Shown: positions 46,613 to 59,229 of the stretch, one piece after another | How positions within the stretch are numbered: position 1 is the first letter of the stretch | Layout: every line of letters starts with the position of its first letter | Assembly: GCA_015680685.1 (NCBI GenBank) | Contig: MNCI01022611.1 | Coordinates: 2,383,727 to 2,447,726, forward strand | Source: Gnetum montanum | Lineage: Eukaryota > Streptophyta > Gnetopsida > Gnetales > Gnetaceae | Reading direction: 5' to 3' | DNA length: 64,000 nucleotides | Position numbers and translations under genes: made by a program | The notes under the pieces: model-generated | What the model saw: the letters and a program-made list of their open reading frames with translations, nothing else | Told to the model about the DNA's origin: nothing | The model's database searches: none

Positions 46613-48852
46613 TTCTTCCCCCTCCTCACCCTCCACACTTCCCAACCATTCTTCCTTAACAATATTCCTCCTAGAAGATCTCAAGATGTGCAATATATAG
46701 ATCATTTACCACTTCCCATGTTACTCCTTATAATCCATGTCTTTCCTAGCTAACTTTTACATCAAGAAAACCTTACTCTTTTATCTTCTCTTCATCATAT
46801 TAATAATCTTAGTTGGTTGTTCTTCATAGCTAACATCAATTTAAAGCTCTACATCTTGCCAGTCAGTCCTATGACTAGGATCTCACATACCTTGTTAACA
46901 AAGATACATGGAATACATTATGAATTTATTGCAACTACTATAGAAGAACAACCTAATAGGTAACATCACCAATTTTCCCCAAAATATGAAAGGGACCAAT
47001 GTAATAAGGAACTAATTTTCCTCTACTAGCAAAGCTCATAATCCTTTTTAGTGATGAAACTTCAAGAAAAATTTGATCACCAACACTAAATTTCAATGGT
47101 CACCTTTTACTATTACCATGCTTTATGTACCTATCCTATGAAGCTTGAAGTCCATTTTTTATAATCTTGATCTATTTTATAGACTCCTCAATGATGTTTG
47201 TCCTAGTAAAATGTCTATCCTTTGTAGAATCCCAGCACAAAGGTGTATAGTAAGGTCTAGCATATAATACTTCTACTTTTAAGCTAGCATGATAACTATT
47301 ATTGTAAGAAAAATCTATCAATGAAAGAACTCTATCCCAATTATCTTTGTAATGAAAAGCACAAACTTGAAGCATATTCTCTAAAATCTAATGTATCCTC
47401 TCTATTTGAACATGTGTTTGACCATGATGTGCAATACATAGCTCATTCACCACTTTCCATGTTACTTTTTGTAATTCATATCTTTCCTAGCTAACTTTTA
47501 CCATCAAGATAATCTTACTCTTTAATCTTCTCTTTATCCTATCAATAATCTTAATTGGTCATTCTCTATAACTTGACATCAGTCCTATGATGAGGATCTA
47601 CAACATATCTTCTTACCATAAATATATAAAATACATTATGGATTAATTACAACTACTATAAAAGATCAACCTAATACATAACATCACTAATTTTTCCTAG
47701 AATCTAAAAGGGACCAATGTAATGAGGAGCTAATTTTCCTTTACTATCAAACCTCATAATCCCTTTTAGTGGTAAAATTTTAAGAAAAACATGATCACCT
47801 TTTATTAAAAGCATACTTTATGTGCCTATCCTATGAAGCTTGTAGTCCATTTTTTATAATCTTGATCTATTTTGTAGCCTTCTTAATGATGGTTTTCCTA
47901 GTATAATATCTATCCTCTATAGAATTCCAAAAAAAAATTGTACAATAAGGTCTATCATAAAATACATCTACTCTTAAACTAGCATGATAGTTGTTATTAT
48001 AATAAATTCTATCAATGGAAGAACTTTGTTCCAATTTTCTTTGTCATTCAAAGCATAAACTTGAAGCATATTCTCTAAAATCTAATTCATCTTCTCTGTT
48101 TGAACATGTGTGTGATCATGATGTGCAATATATAGATCATTCATCACTTTTAATGTTACTTCCTGTAATCCATGTCTTTTCTAGCTAACTTTTACCATCG
48201 AGATAACCTTACACTTTAATCTTCTATTTATCCTATTAACAATATTAATTGGTCATTTTCCATAGCTAACATTAAGTTGAAGATCTACATCCTGCCAATT
48301 CATCCTATAGCTAGGATCTACAACATATCTTCTTAGCATGGATACATGAAATACATTATGAATTAATTGCAACTACTATAGAATATCAACCTAATAGGTA
48401 ACATCACAATTTTTTCCTAGAATCCAAAAGGGATCAATGTAATGAGGAGCTAATTTTTTTCTACCACCAAACTTCATAATCCCTTTTCATGGTGAAAATT
48501 TAAGAAAAACTTGATCATCAACATTGAATTTCAATGGTCACCTTTTAATGTTAGCATACTTTATGTACCTATCCTATGAAGCTTGCAATCCATTTTTAAT
48601 ACTCTTGATCTATTCTATAGCATTCTCAATGACGATTGTCCTAGTATAATGTCTATCTTCTATAGAATCCCAACACAAAGGTGTATAGTAAGGTCTATCA
48701 TATAACACTTCTACTTTTAAACTAGCATGATAACTATTATTGTAAGAAAATTCTCTTAATGGAAGAAATCTATCCCAATTGAATTTGTAATTCAAAAGAC
48801 AATCTTAAAGCATATTCTCTAAAATCTAATTCATCCTCTCTTTTTGACCATA
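46613..48852 (-). pseudogene. Element E integrase C-terminus and chromodomain, triplicated in tandem
   Basis: Three tandem units (minus order 48852-48121, 48120-47427, 47426-46686) of about 741, 694 and 732 bp. Each reads from the integrase GQTxxxxERI region through NWDRxLxLxxFSYNNSYHAS, RPYYTPLCWDS, GDQIFLEVSSLKRIM-like, GKLVPYYIGPFHI-like, IHNVFHVSLL and a degraded chromodomain, then restarts. Motif order is that of Tekay/Del chromoviruses. Chromodomains direct integration to marked chromatin; all three copies contain stops. Confidence 0.75.
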
Positions 48853-49194
48853 TGTTTAAGAATGATACACTTATCTAAGATTCAACATAGAGCTCAAAAG
48901 TTTTGAAAAATACTATGAAAATGAACTATGATCACTAGGATGAACTCTTTTTACTTCTGGTATGAAGAAAACTAGTGATGAAATCCATACCAATGCTTTT
49001 CCATTTTCAAATGAAAATTTCTTGTGGATGAAAACAATCACCAAGCCTCTAATACTCTACTTTCATCATTTAACAAACTAAATATTTGGTCATATACTCA
49101 TCCACATCCTTCTTCATATTAGAACACTAATATTGTATCTTGATGTTGTAATGGTATATCTTAATGCTACCTTAGTGCATTTAATACTTGCCTA
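48853..49194 (-). pseudogene. Element E integrase core remnant
   Basis: Minus strand shows fragments only (KSIGMDFITSF-like near 48990, FSKLLSSMLNL near 48890), leading into the first GQT of the triplicated segment. Cut near 49194 by the element D LTR. Confidence 0.45.
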
Positions 49195-50205
49195 TGTGAG
49201 CCTTATCCTGTAACTTTTATTTGAATACCATTGGTACAAACAATCTATTTAGTGTGGGAACACCTCTTTTGATTCCCATATTCTTTTCCTACATGTGTGA
49301 TTTTGTAAGTTTTGAGCTCTATGGAGACATGTTGAAGGTCAAGTAGATGTCTTGTCTAAGAGCTAAGACTTCACAAGAGACATTTGGGACATAGAAAACT
49401 TCTTTGCCAAGAGTTAAGTCTTCATAAGAGACATCTCTCATTGGATAATACATGTCTCTCAAAGTATTGAAACATATTAGGTCAAGACATCCTAGCCAGG
49501 AGGAGGCATCTCACCCATGAAGAAGAAATCTCCCACACTTATGAGATGTTTCTTCTAAAAGTTGTATTTTTATAGAAGATGATCCAATGAAGCCATACAC
49601 AACCCATAAAACCAAGAAAAATTTTGAAATTATCATGCCAAGTTTTGAAACATCTGAGTGAAGGTGGAAAAAGATGAAAAATAGCATAAGATCTTCAAGA
49701 TGAGCTTGAGGAAGAATTCCTAGGATTTTTTTTCTTACTTGGTTAATAAATATGATTTGTGTTTTATGCTTGTACCATGGAGAGAGGATATTTCATGAAA
49801 GTTCATGTGTTGAGATTAAACAAGAATGCAAGATAGCATATTAAGTGAATGTAGAGGTGTTGTAGCTACAAGGTCAATTTTGTTGTATGTTGGTTGGTGT
49901 GTTCTAGTCTTACTTGTGAGTTGAGATATTAATCTTGGGTTGTGAGAAATATTCTCCATTGGTTATGTCTTGCAGTGAGAACAACCATTGTATGGTTGTA
50001 GAGCCTCATGCTTTGCAACATTGTTAGAGTATTTTAAGAGGTTTTGGATGCTCTATGGGAATTGGAATCCTATTGTAATCTTCTCCTTGAATAATTGAAG
50101 ATAGATAGTTTTCTTGTTTTATATTAAATTATTAATCTTTTCATAATATCTTGATTTAGTACTAGAATATTATTTAATACTAGAGTAAACTTACTCCAGC
50201 TCTTA
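49195..50205 (+). repeat. 5' LTR of element D
   Basis: Related to the truncated copy at 54640-54806 (for example TTTTGAGCTCTATGGAGACAT against TTTTAGACTCTATGAAGACAT) and followed by a primer binding site. Repeated words AGATGTCT, GAGACAT and AAGACTTCA occur at 49325-49540. Start coordinate is approximate. Confidence 0.6.
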
Positions 50206-50208
50206 AAA

Positions 50209-50220
50209 ATTGGTATCGAA
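50209..50220 (+). other. Primer binding site of element D
   Basis: TGGTATCGAAGC matches TGGTATCAGAGC, the plant initiator-tRNA-Met primer site, apart from a small change. Confidence 0.7.
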
Positions 50221-50271
50221 GCATTGTGTTGATTATTACTTGGATTTTGTTGAGAATTTTGTCAATTTCAA

Positions 50272-51460
50272 ATGGCTCCAAAGAAGAAACAAGTGAAATT
50301 CCTAAATAGAGACATGAATAGAATGAAGTATAAATTATAGATTATGGTTGCTCAATTAGATGAAATCAGCACAAAGGTAGATAAAAATTTCAGCCCTAAC
50401 CAAATTCAAACATGCAAAGATGAATAGCATTCACATTTAGATGAAGAAATCTCACAATCTCATGAAGATAGAGTAGATGATAAGGCAAGAAAATCTAGCT
50501 ATAGGAGTATAGAAATCCATCAATCAAGGATTCTAATGGAAGAAAATCATATCCCTCAAATGAGAATTCTAAGAGCTCTTATGGTGGTAACTACTTCTCT
50601 AGGCAAGCTAGATGAGAAAGATGAAGCAAGGCTTGCTATAGCATTTCATAATGCTACCATACTTCCATACATTGAATTCAAGAATTTCAATGGTGTAGAT
50701 GATACTAATTCTTTTCAAGTTTGTTGAAGGTACTTAACATGCATTTTGAGTTAGAAGAGGTTTCAAATAACTTGAGGGTATCTATTGTTGAATCTAGATT
50801 ATAAGATATGGCTTCTAATTGGTGAGAAAAGGAGTTCCAAGGTTAGGAAAGATAAAATAGTTAAACCATCAAATATTGAAATTTGATTATATATAGGTTA
50901 AGAAGAAAATTTAAATAGTCTCATCAAAGGTAAGAGACTATCATAGACATGAAATTCCTAAGGCAAGGTGATAAGGATGTTTTATGATCTACTCCATAAA
51001 GCTAAAATAAACATAGAAGAGGATGAGTAGGCGTCACTCTTTTTAGATGTTCTCAAAATGACCTATCAATAAGATTTATCTTGTTATGATTCACAAACTC
51101 TTGATGAGGCTTATGATTGCACACTCAAGGATGAAAAGAAATTAAGTAAATTCAAAAATAAAAGTAAATAAACTTGCAAGGGAAAGGATAAGGGATCCAA
51201 ATCTGAGAAGGAATTCAAGTTTAAATCTAAATATAAAGATGGTCACAATGACAAGAAGACTAAAAGGAGTGATGATAAGGATAAAGCCAAGAAGGACCAA
51301 GACAATGAAGGTAAGGATCAAGGTAGCAAATCATCAAAAATCTAGTGCTTCAAATGCGGAGAATGGGAACACAAGTAATAGGAATGTCCATTTCATGGAA
51401 CAAATGAGCAAATCATGAAGGTGAAGAAGATATAAGGCAAAGATATTTAGAGAGGTAATC
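50272..51460 (+). pseudogene. Element D gag (Ty3 chromovirus-like)
   Basis: Starts ATGGCTCCAAAGAAGAAACAA about 50 bp after the primer site. An open stretch at 50536-50727 contains DEKDEARLAIAFHNATILPY. The end (51340-51400) carries a clear CCHC knuckle, CFKCGEWEHK, two stops, ECPFHG. The capsid region between is badly broken. Strongly Lys-rich linker at 51150-51340. Confidence 0.65.
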
Positions 51461-52064
51461 CTAATTCTCCCAATATTGAGAAAGTTTCTAAATTCAATTC
51501 TTGTGCATTCATGAGAAATGTAAATAGAGGAGACCATCTTGGTAGAAAGTTGTTGTTTTAGATTGGGGCAAGATGTTAGCTTAGTAGAAAATGGATTCAC
51601 ATTTTGATCACTGAGGGAGTCCAAGAAAATGTTATTTCTTCTAGGACAATTGCTAAATTGGTTTAGATAACTAATCATCATCCTAGATCCTATAAAGTGC
51701 ATTGGTTGTCTAGAGATTTTTCCCAAGAGGTGAGCAAATAGTATACTTTGAAATTTAAAATTAGGAGTTTTCATTATCCTCCTATATAATGAAATAGGCT
51801 TTGAATTTTTTATTGTATCAACAATTACTTCTAACCATGATGATGTGCAAGTTGATCTTCCCACAAGTGTGCTAGGCTTGAAGAAGAAATTTTTCAAGCT
51901 AATCAAGAAGGAATTAGATGAATTACCATGAATGAGGAATGTAAAAAAATTAAATATATTTCATCCCTAGTGTTTCCATTCCAAATGAGAAAGTTTACCA
52001 AATGGTACCAAATCAATGCGCTAAATTATAAAGGCAAGTAGAGGAGTTACTTGCACATAGCTTT
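51461..52064 (+). pseudogene. Element D protease region
   Basis: ILITEGVQENVISSRTIAKL (about 51600-51660) fits the protease segment IDSGSTxNFIS with the catalytic D-S-G changed to TEG. Rest is fragmentary. The 190-codon minus-strand frame over this region is antisense shadow. Confidence 0.45.
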
Positions 52065-53250
52065 GTGAGAGAATTCATTTCACCTTGTGTAGTCCCAATG
52101 ATGCTAATACCAAAGAAGGATAGTGGTGAATGGAGCATGTACATTGATTTCAAGGAAGTGAATAGAATAACAATAAGATATAGGTTTCCTATTTCAAGGA
52201 TGGATGATATCCTTGATGTCCTTACCAATGTGGATATTTTTAGCAAAATTGATTTGAAGAGTGGGTACCATCAAAATAGAATCAAGTTTTATGATGAATG
52301 GAAGATAGATTTTAAAATACTAGATGGATTGTGTGAGTGGTTGGTGATGCCACTTGGACTCATGAATACACCTACTACATTCGTGAAGTTGATGCATGAT
52401 CTATTGAAGGACTTGATTGGAAGTGTTGTTATCTTTTTTGATGATATTTTGGTATAGAGCTCTAATGAGAAAGAGCACTTGGATCACTTTTGAATGATGT
52501 GTCTTATATTGGAGGAGGTGTAGTTTATAATTAGTATGAAGAAAAGTCATTTTTCAAGAGGAAAATCACATAATTAGGACATGTGGTTTCTAAAAACCAA
52601 ATTTGGATGCAAGCTACCAAGGTAAAGGCTATTAGAAATTGTCCAACATCTAATAATGTTAGGAAGGTAACATCACTCCTTCATTTAGCAAATATTTATA
52701 GATGGTTCATCAAAAAATTTAGTTGTATTTTTTGATCTATATTTTCTTTGTTGAAGAAAAATAAGTATTTCAAGTGGAATAATGAAACCCAATGAAGCTT
52801 TGACTTGTTAAAAGCAAATGTTACCAATGAACTAGTATTTACAAATCCAACTTTTTAGAAGCTTTTCCAAGTAAAGATGGATGTAAGTGGACTTGCCATT
52901 GATGACATACTTTCATAAGAAGAAAAACCTATTTCTTTCCTTTTTGGAGAGTTAAATGAGTCAAGGAAAAAATATAGCATATTTGAGAAGTTATAGGTTA
53001 TTCTTCAAGCAATCAAGCATTGGAGGCATTACTAGTTATCCAAAGAGTTCACTTTGATGATAGATCATAAAGCACTATAATTTCTAAACTTTCAAAAGAA
53101 TTTAAATACAAAGCACATAAAGTGGACTATACAATTGCAAGATTTTAATTTTGTGTTGAAGCAAAAAAGTGGAAAAGAAAATGTGGTGCCTAATGCGTTG
53201 TCCAGGGTGCATGTGGTTAAGTTTAGCATACCTCATGTTGAAGGCATGGG
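52065..53250 (+). pseudogene. Element D reverse transcriptase and RNase H
   Basis: Open 52065-52457: SPCVVPMMLIPKKDSGEW, ITIRYRFPISRMDDILDVL, IFSKIDLKSGYHQNRI, VMPLGLMNTPTTF and catalytic FFDDILV. RYRFPIxRxDDxLD is usual for Reina/CRM-type chromoviruses. RNase H follows in broken frames with TLMIDHKAL, NLNTKHIKWTIQLQDFNFVL and GKENVVPNALSRV (53100-53215). Confidence 0.75.
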
Positions 53251-54480
53251 TGATTTTGCTAATTTGGATGAACATGATATTGATTTGAGTTAGGCTTGGA
53301 TGAGTCTCAAAGAGCCATTATTGAGTAGAATAGACCAATGGAGGGACTATCAAATTTAAGATGAACTATTATTTCAAAATGGAAAGATATGTATTCCTAA
53401 TCATGATTTTTAACAAGAAGATTTGGTTTCAAAAGCATTGTAGTGGCATGGTAGGTCACATGAGTATGGATAAAATATTAGAAGTAGTGGTTGGGTACTA
53501 TTTTTGGATTGGTATGGAGAATAAAGTTTTAAAATTTATGAAAGAGTATTTGACTAGTCAGAAATTCAAAGAAGGAAAAAAATGTATGGATATTATATGC
53601 CTTTGTTAATTCCCAAGGGTTCATGGGAAAATATGTCAATGAATTTTGTGAGTGGTATTCCAAAAACCAAAAGTGAAAAAGATGCAATTTTTGTTATTCT
53701 GAATAGGTTTTTCAACATGGAACACTTCATTCTATGCAAGAAGATGAGTGATAGTTCTCATGTTGCAAATTTTAATATTATTAGTGACAAAGACTCTAAG
53801 TTCACTGGTCACTTTTTGAGGTCCCTATAAAAAATTTTACAAATAAAATTTAATTTATCTAATGTAGATTATCCATGATTTGATAGCCAAATGAATGTGG
53901 TAAATAAATCCTTGTTGAACATATTAATATATTTGTGTGATGGATAGCCAAATAGGTCAAAAAACTTGTTGTGTCATGTTGAGTTTTCTTACAATAATAC
54001 TTTTCATATTGCTATTGATAAAAGCTCCTTTGATGTAAATTATGATTTTTGTCCTAAGATGATGAACACCTTGAAGAGCTTTGATGATGAAGCTCAACTT
54101 TGTTGATCTTGTACAACAGATGAGGAATCTCCATACACAGATTAAATCAAATCTTAATAAAAAGGTTGAAGAGAAAGTACTCAAGAGGAATGAGGGTAAA
54201 GAGAAGTTAAACTTTGTTGTTGGTAGCTTGGTTTGGGTGCACTTGAAGAACAAGTGATTGAGAGATATTAACTTCTTCAAATTGAAAGCTAAGAAGATGG
54301 AGCCTTTCAAAATCAAGGCTAAGATTACTGATAAAGCTTTTGAAATTGATTTATCAAATAATGTTGATATATCTTTTATATTTAATGTTTTAGATATTAT
54401 GTACTATCATGGACTAGTTGATGAGAAGAATATACAAGATAGCATTCATGATTTGAAGGGGGCTATAAATTGATCCAAGC
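53251..54480 (+). pseudogene. Element D integrase
   Basis: Core at 53600-53830: WENMSMNFVSGIPKTKSEKD, where the first catalytic Asp is now Asn (MNFV for MDFV), and ISDKDSKFTGHFLRSL with the second Asp kept. Then FSYNNTFHIAIDKSSF near 53985. C-terminal fragments to 54480. I could not see a chromodomain. Confidence 0.65.
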
Positions 54481-54639
54481 CTTTAATGAAGAGAAAAAAA
54501 TCATACTCAAGTGGAGAAAAGCTTCAACTACTTTGGAAGTGAAGAGTTAGGAGTGCTTAGTTCATTAGAATGATGAGTCTACGAATGATGTTGTATGAGG
54601 TCCATGAGACCAAACTTCAACAATGGGGGATCACCTCAA

Positions 54640-54806
54640 CCCCTACTCCCTTGTTCACATGAGTTTTCTTTTTGAAAGCTAAAAGAGTTCATGTATAAAA
54701 ACCTCTCTTGATCCCCTTACTCTTTTCCTATCATGTGGTTTTTCAAGTTTTAGACTCTATGAAGACATCTTGGAGATCAAGGAGATGTCTTATCTGGAAG
54801 CTAATG
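54640..54806 (+). repeat. 3' LTR of element D, truncated
   Basis: Matches the first part of the 5' LTR through GGAGATGTCTTATCTGGAAGC, then stops at 54806 where the element B LTR begins. CAATGGGGGA near 54620 is a candidate polypurine tract. Confidence 0.55.
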
Positions 54807-56283
54807 TAGCAACTAAAAAATTTTATTACTAGAAAATTGAAGTTCCCAGGGGGAACAACTTTAATCCCAAATCCAAGGCCTCTAAAAATAGGATCTAAGA
54901 TGCCCTGGATGGTCTTGCTAATCATCTAGGGACTTACAAAGTGTAAATACAGGTAATAAAGTAAAAATGCAATGTAGATTTGAATTAAAATAATGCAAAG
55001 AATGAAAATAAAACTACACTAACTTGCACAAAAAATGAAACTGTAAACTTTATTGTGATGAAAATAAAGAAAGCTCAAAAATGTGTACAAGGGATGCCTC
55101 AAGAAGCAAAGGGTTTACTTCACTAGGGTTTAGAATCTATTAAAGCTAGTAGCCTTGGACACCATGGTTAGCTCCATGATCTAGATGCTCCACAACTCCA
55201 AAATTATAAAACCTTGCTATTCTCCTCACTAGATCTACAGCATTGGTGGTTCAGGTGGTAAGATGTGTGAGGGTCTTGGGCCACAAGAGAGAGCTACACT
55301 AGTAATCTTAATGCCAAGGTTGCTCAGCGTTGCCACAATAGTCTCACATAATCTTGGGGGTCAAACAATGATCACAATGGTTATGTATCTATGCTAAGAT
55401 TTTCCCTAAAAGCCTTTTATTCATAATGAATGTTCAAAGATCTTGAATGCCAAAATGCTAGAAATCTCAAAAAGGTTGAACGTTGCAAAAGTTAAAAATA
55501 TTTTTATGGTGTTAAAGCTTGGTTTATATAAGCTTCATGGCCATAAATTTTGCCGTAAATTTCTATCCTAATTGCTAACAACTTAATGTCATGTGCAGGT
55601 GTTGCAAGTATCTATATCTAGCATGGTTTTTGTATATGGTAAGTTTTGATACTCCTAGGATATTAAAATCATTCTAGTTACCAAAAATAGTAAACGGGAA
55701 TTTTACCCACATTGGCCTTCCAGGAGCAACATTGGGCCCACAAGAGTCACACTAGTAGTATGACATCCATGTTGGTGGTATGACACTTACGTTGGAGGTA
55801 TGACACCCACAGTAAAGCTGCAGAAGCCACATGGGAGCCATAAGACCAATGTTGAGCATGCTGAAGTTCAAGAGCAATGTTGGGGTTACATGAGCCATGC
55901 TGAGACTGCAGGAGTCATGTTAAGGTGTTAAATCCCCTAACACTAAGCATAGATGAATCTAGCATAGCAAAGTTCATACCCCCCATAAAATCCATGAAAA
56001 TGCCAATTTTGGTAGTCCAAAAGGCATTTTTGAAAACCAACCTCCCCCCCCCCCCCCCCCCCACAATCCACATCCAAATACAAACATAATATGACTTCTT
56101 TCATGTGGGGATTGAGACTTTAATCATTTAGGCATTTTTCAGCCCCAGAAGTCAAGGTATGTAAAATTGCATCCTGTGGATTACAATTCTTACATTTTAT
56201 AATGAAATTATAGTCTTGGGTTTTATGGGGTGAAAGTAATAATGCCAAAATATTACAACATGCATTTTCCTGGTGGTGCTTCA
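54807..56283 (-). repeat. 3' LTR of element B
   Basis: Minus strand begins TGAAGCACCACCAGGAAAA at 56283, directly after the polypurine tract AAAAAAGAGGGGCCA. TATATAAACC at 55530-55521 and AATAAA at 55054-55049 (both minus) match the offsets in element A. U3 differs from A's: short repeats of GTATGACACCCACGTTGG type at about 55760-55820 (plus view). Confidence 0.75.
56044..56062. repeat. 19-base C run
   Basis: Uninterrupted C on the plus strand, G on the minus (transcribed) strand of the element B LTR U3; could fold into a G-quadruplex. Length in life may differ because such runs sequence poorly. Confidence 0.8.
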
Positions 56284-57380
56284 TTGGCCCCTCTTTTTTG
56301 GTATCTTGAGGATTGACCCGAGAGGCACCAACAAAGAATACAAAACACCACTGCATATCCATCACTGATGTTTCCTCTCCACACTTGATTTAGTAGTATT
56401 GAACCATGCCAAAGAGTATTTATGATGATAGGATAAGGTTATGATGGGGTAACAAAGGATAAGGTATTGTTTGGATACAAGGAAATGGTCATGAGGGTTA
56501 ACAATGAGCTTCATATGTTGACATCATGGCTATTATATGGCATCAACATGTTGTTCAATTAATAAGTCTTCATGCTTCATATTTTGAAGTGTTGGTCACT
56601 TGATAATGCATTTGAGGAACCACCACCTCACTCCAAGGTTTCTTTGATCATTAGGCTCCTAACTTTGCATGTTTTAAGCCATCCATTTATCCTTTGATCT
56701 TCATTGGCCTTACGGATTCTTGGCAATTTTCTTTCCCATTTTTCTTTTTATGGGATGAAACCTTCATTGGGTTTATTTTCCAAGGCCAAATTCAATTTGG
56801 TTTTCCCATTAAATGAGAGGTGTTATACTCAATAGACTTCATGGTTTTCCCATTGAATGAGACATGTTACATCCAACAAACTTGTAGGTGGACCATGATG
56901 AAGGGATGTTATATGGTCATAATGCATGAGTGCCAAACATATGTTATCATTGTTGCTTAGGGTAAGGAAGGTTATAATCAGGCTATGGGACAAGGCTCAA
57001 GAAGAGGTGATGGGAGTGAAGTGGAATAAGCACTCTTAGCATGGCAAGATAAACTCACCAAATCTTACACATTGAAGTCATGTGGTGACTTATTGTCATA
57101 ATGAGTTGCACCTTTTCAATGACTTTAGGCTTCCTCCTACAAGCACAATTCCAAGAGAACAAGAAACCAAATAGAGAAGTCATGTTGTTACAATACAATG
57201 CATAAGACCATATAAAATGATTAGCAAACCAGGCTACCATAGGTCACTCTTGTTACAAAGTTTCATAGCTCATCTATTGTGCAAAAAGATGGAAAGAGGT
57301 CATGTAGGCTCACTTTTTGTTGGTTGCAAAGGTTGTCAATGGCTACCATTGGTTCTCATGTGCTACATGTAGTAAAGCTT
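56284..57380 (-). other. 3' untranslated region of element B
   Basis: No gene. Collinear with 26226-27130 of element A, including the near-identical word before the LTR and the two-unit repeat at about 56800-56875 (plus view: GGTTTTCCCATTxAATGAGA). Confidence 0.55.
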
Positions 57381-58430
57381 TAGGTAGCAATGATTGACCA
57401 AATTGGTCAACTCATTCCCATCCATGTCCACTATCCTAAAGGCTCCATATCTTATGACTTATTGATCAATAAAGGCCCTTTCCATTTAGCTAAGAATTTT
57501 TTCACATGCTTCCAAATAGCTTTGAGGACTAGTTCTTCTTCCTTGATCTTGCACTTATTCAAGTTATGGTGGTGTTGTCATTTCTACCTTTCCTACTACT
57601 GCTTGACATGAGCAAGCCTTTGCACCTATTGCTCTTCCACCAAGTCTAGATCCATGTTGTGCCACTCCTTATTGTATTCATCATTGATGAATTTTGATAG
57701 GGCTACTTGGATTGATGGAACCTACAATTCAAGAGGTAAAACAACTTTAGAACCATAAACTAGGCTATATGGGATTACAATGATTATTATTGAAAAAGTG
57801 GTTTGGTAGATCCAAAGTGCATGGACAAGCTACTCATTCCACTTGCATTTGCTATTATTCATCATCTTCTTGAGTAAGTTTATGATAGTCTCATTGCTTG
57901 CTTCAACTTTCCCATTGACTTGAGGGCAATATGATGATGAGAAGGAATGCTTAATTCCTAAGTTATGACAAAATTTTTTTGTTTCTTGGCTACTAAATTA
58001 TGGTCCATTATCTATAAATATGATCATAGGTATCCTTAAATAGGCTACTATGTTATCAAGTATGAATCAACACACTTGTTGAGATGTTGTTTTCCTTAGA
58101 GGAATAGCTTCAACCCACTTCGTAAAGTATTCGGTTGCAGTAATGATAAAGCTATGCCCTATAGAAGACTTAGGTGTTATAGGTCTGATGATATCCAACA
58201 CCCATTATTGAAGTGACCAAGTTATTTGAGTGGTGTGTAACTTAGTTGGCAGTACATGTATAAGGTTTCTCTACCATTGGCAAGTGTCACAAGTTTTGAC
58301 CTTCTACAAGCAGTCACTTTTCATATAGGACCAATAATAGCCTAATTTTTTGATCTTTGTGGTCATGACTCTAGGTCCTATATGCCCCTCACATACACCC
58401 TCATGAAACTACTCTAGGACTATGAAGGCT
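57381..58430 (-). pseudogene. Integrase, element B
   Basis: Minus strand: zinc-binding region HEGVCEGHIGPRVMTTKIKK, CDTCQW; core WVLDIIRPITPKSSIGHSFI, FTKWVEAIPLRKTTSQQV, IIFIDNGP, FSSSYCPQVNGKVEASNETI. The DDE residues and the HHCC finger are largely kept. C-terminal LDLVEEQ and QRLAHVKQ near 57620. Same Tat type as element A. Confidence 0.8.
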
Positions 58431-58839
58431 TCAGCTTTACCTAAGCACACTAACAATATGCCATCATAGGACTATCAACATAATGTGTTATTGCCTACTA
58501 TGGCATACTATTTTGATCATTTAGATACAACATCCTTTTGAGTGAAAATTAGGTCTTATGAAGGCTCATCATGCATAAGGTAAAACTTGATATCATCATA
58601 CCATTCCCTTATAGGAGCAATATGAACTATGGCTACAAAGTTATCCTCAGTGTTCTACATGATGGAAACAACACAATCCACAATTAACGTGGGCAACTTG
58701 CTAAACACACCTAACATCATAGTGAGGGCTAGTATTGCAATGGCATCAACTATGGTGTTCTTATTTTAAGGTACATGTTGGATATCAATGTTTGGAAATT
58801 GTTGTATTAGTTTCTTTCCTAGGTCATAGTAAGGTTGCA
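58431..58839 (-). pseudogene. Linker between aRNH and integrase, element B
   Basis: Reads with few stops: FVAIVHIAPIREWYDDIKFY, LMHDEPS, SYDGILLVCLGKAEAF. Matches the same region of element A (VVIVHIAPTMEWNDDIKIYL). No separate function known to me. Confidence 0.6.
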
Positions 58840-59221
58840 AATGTTCTGCTTTACATTTGTAAACCTTGGTTACTTGGTTGACCACAAGTTGTTAATCACC
58901 TTTGATCATTAAGAATTTTATTCCTTGGCCATGAGCTACCATCATTTCCCTAATCAAATCCTCATACTTTGTCAAGTTGTTGGTACATGAGAACTCAAAG
59001 AAATAAGTGAAGGGTTGAATTTCATTAAATAGAAATGTTATGATTGTAGTGGCACTAGTCCCATGGGTAGTTGAAGCTCCATCAAAGTTCATGATGGCCT
59101 CATATCCTTTGAACACTTGGCTAATAATGTTGACATACTCATCAAGGAAGTCAAGGTCAATGGTTGCATGGTCATCAACTGGTAAAGTAGTAAGTTGTGT
59201 AGCTATAGCTTGACCTTTCAT
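58840..59221 (-). pseudogene. Archaeal-type RNase H (aRNH), element B
   Basis: Open for 109 codons: VISQVF-like IISQVFKGYEAIMNFDGAST, HGTSATTIITF, FSCTNNLTKYEDLIREMM, KFLMIKGD, then QLVVNQVTKVY. FDGAS and KGD motifs intact. Confidence 0.75.
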
Positions 59222-59229
59222 TGAGGCTT

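Noticed and set aside
51334-51906. 190-codon minus-strand ORF
   Set aside because: Lies antisense to the recognisable gag knuckle and protease of element D; composition is that of a reverse-strand shadow.
53957-54316. 119-codon minus-strand ORF
   Set aside because: Antisense to the element D integrase C-terminus, where plus-strand motifs are seen.
54258-54473. Chromodomain at the end of element D integrase
   Set aside because: The 71-codon frame lacks the aromatic residues and spacing of a chromodomain; call not supported.
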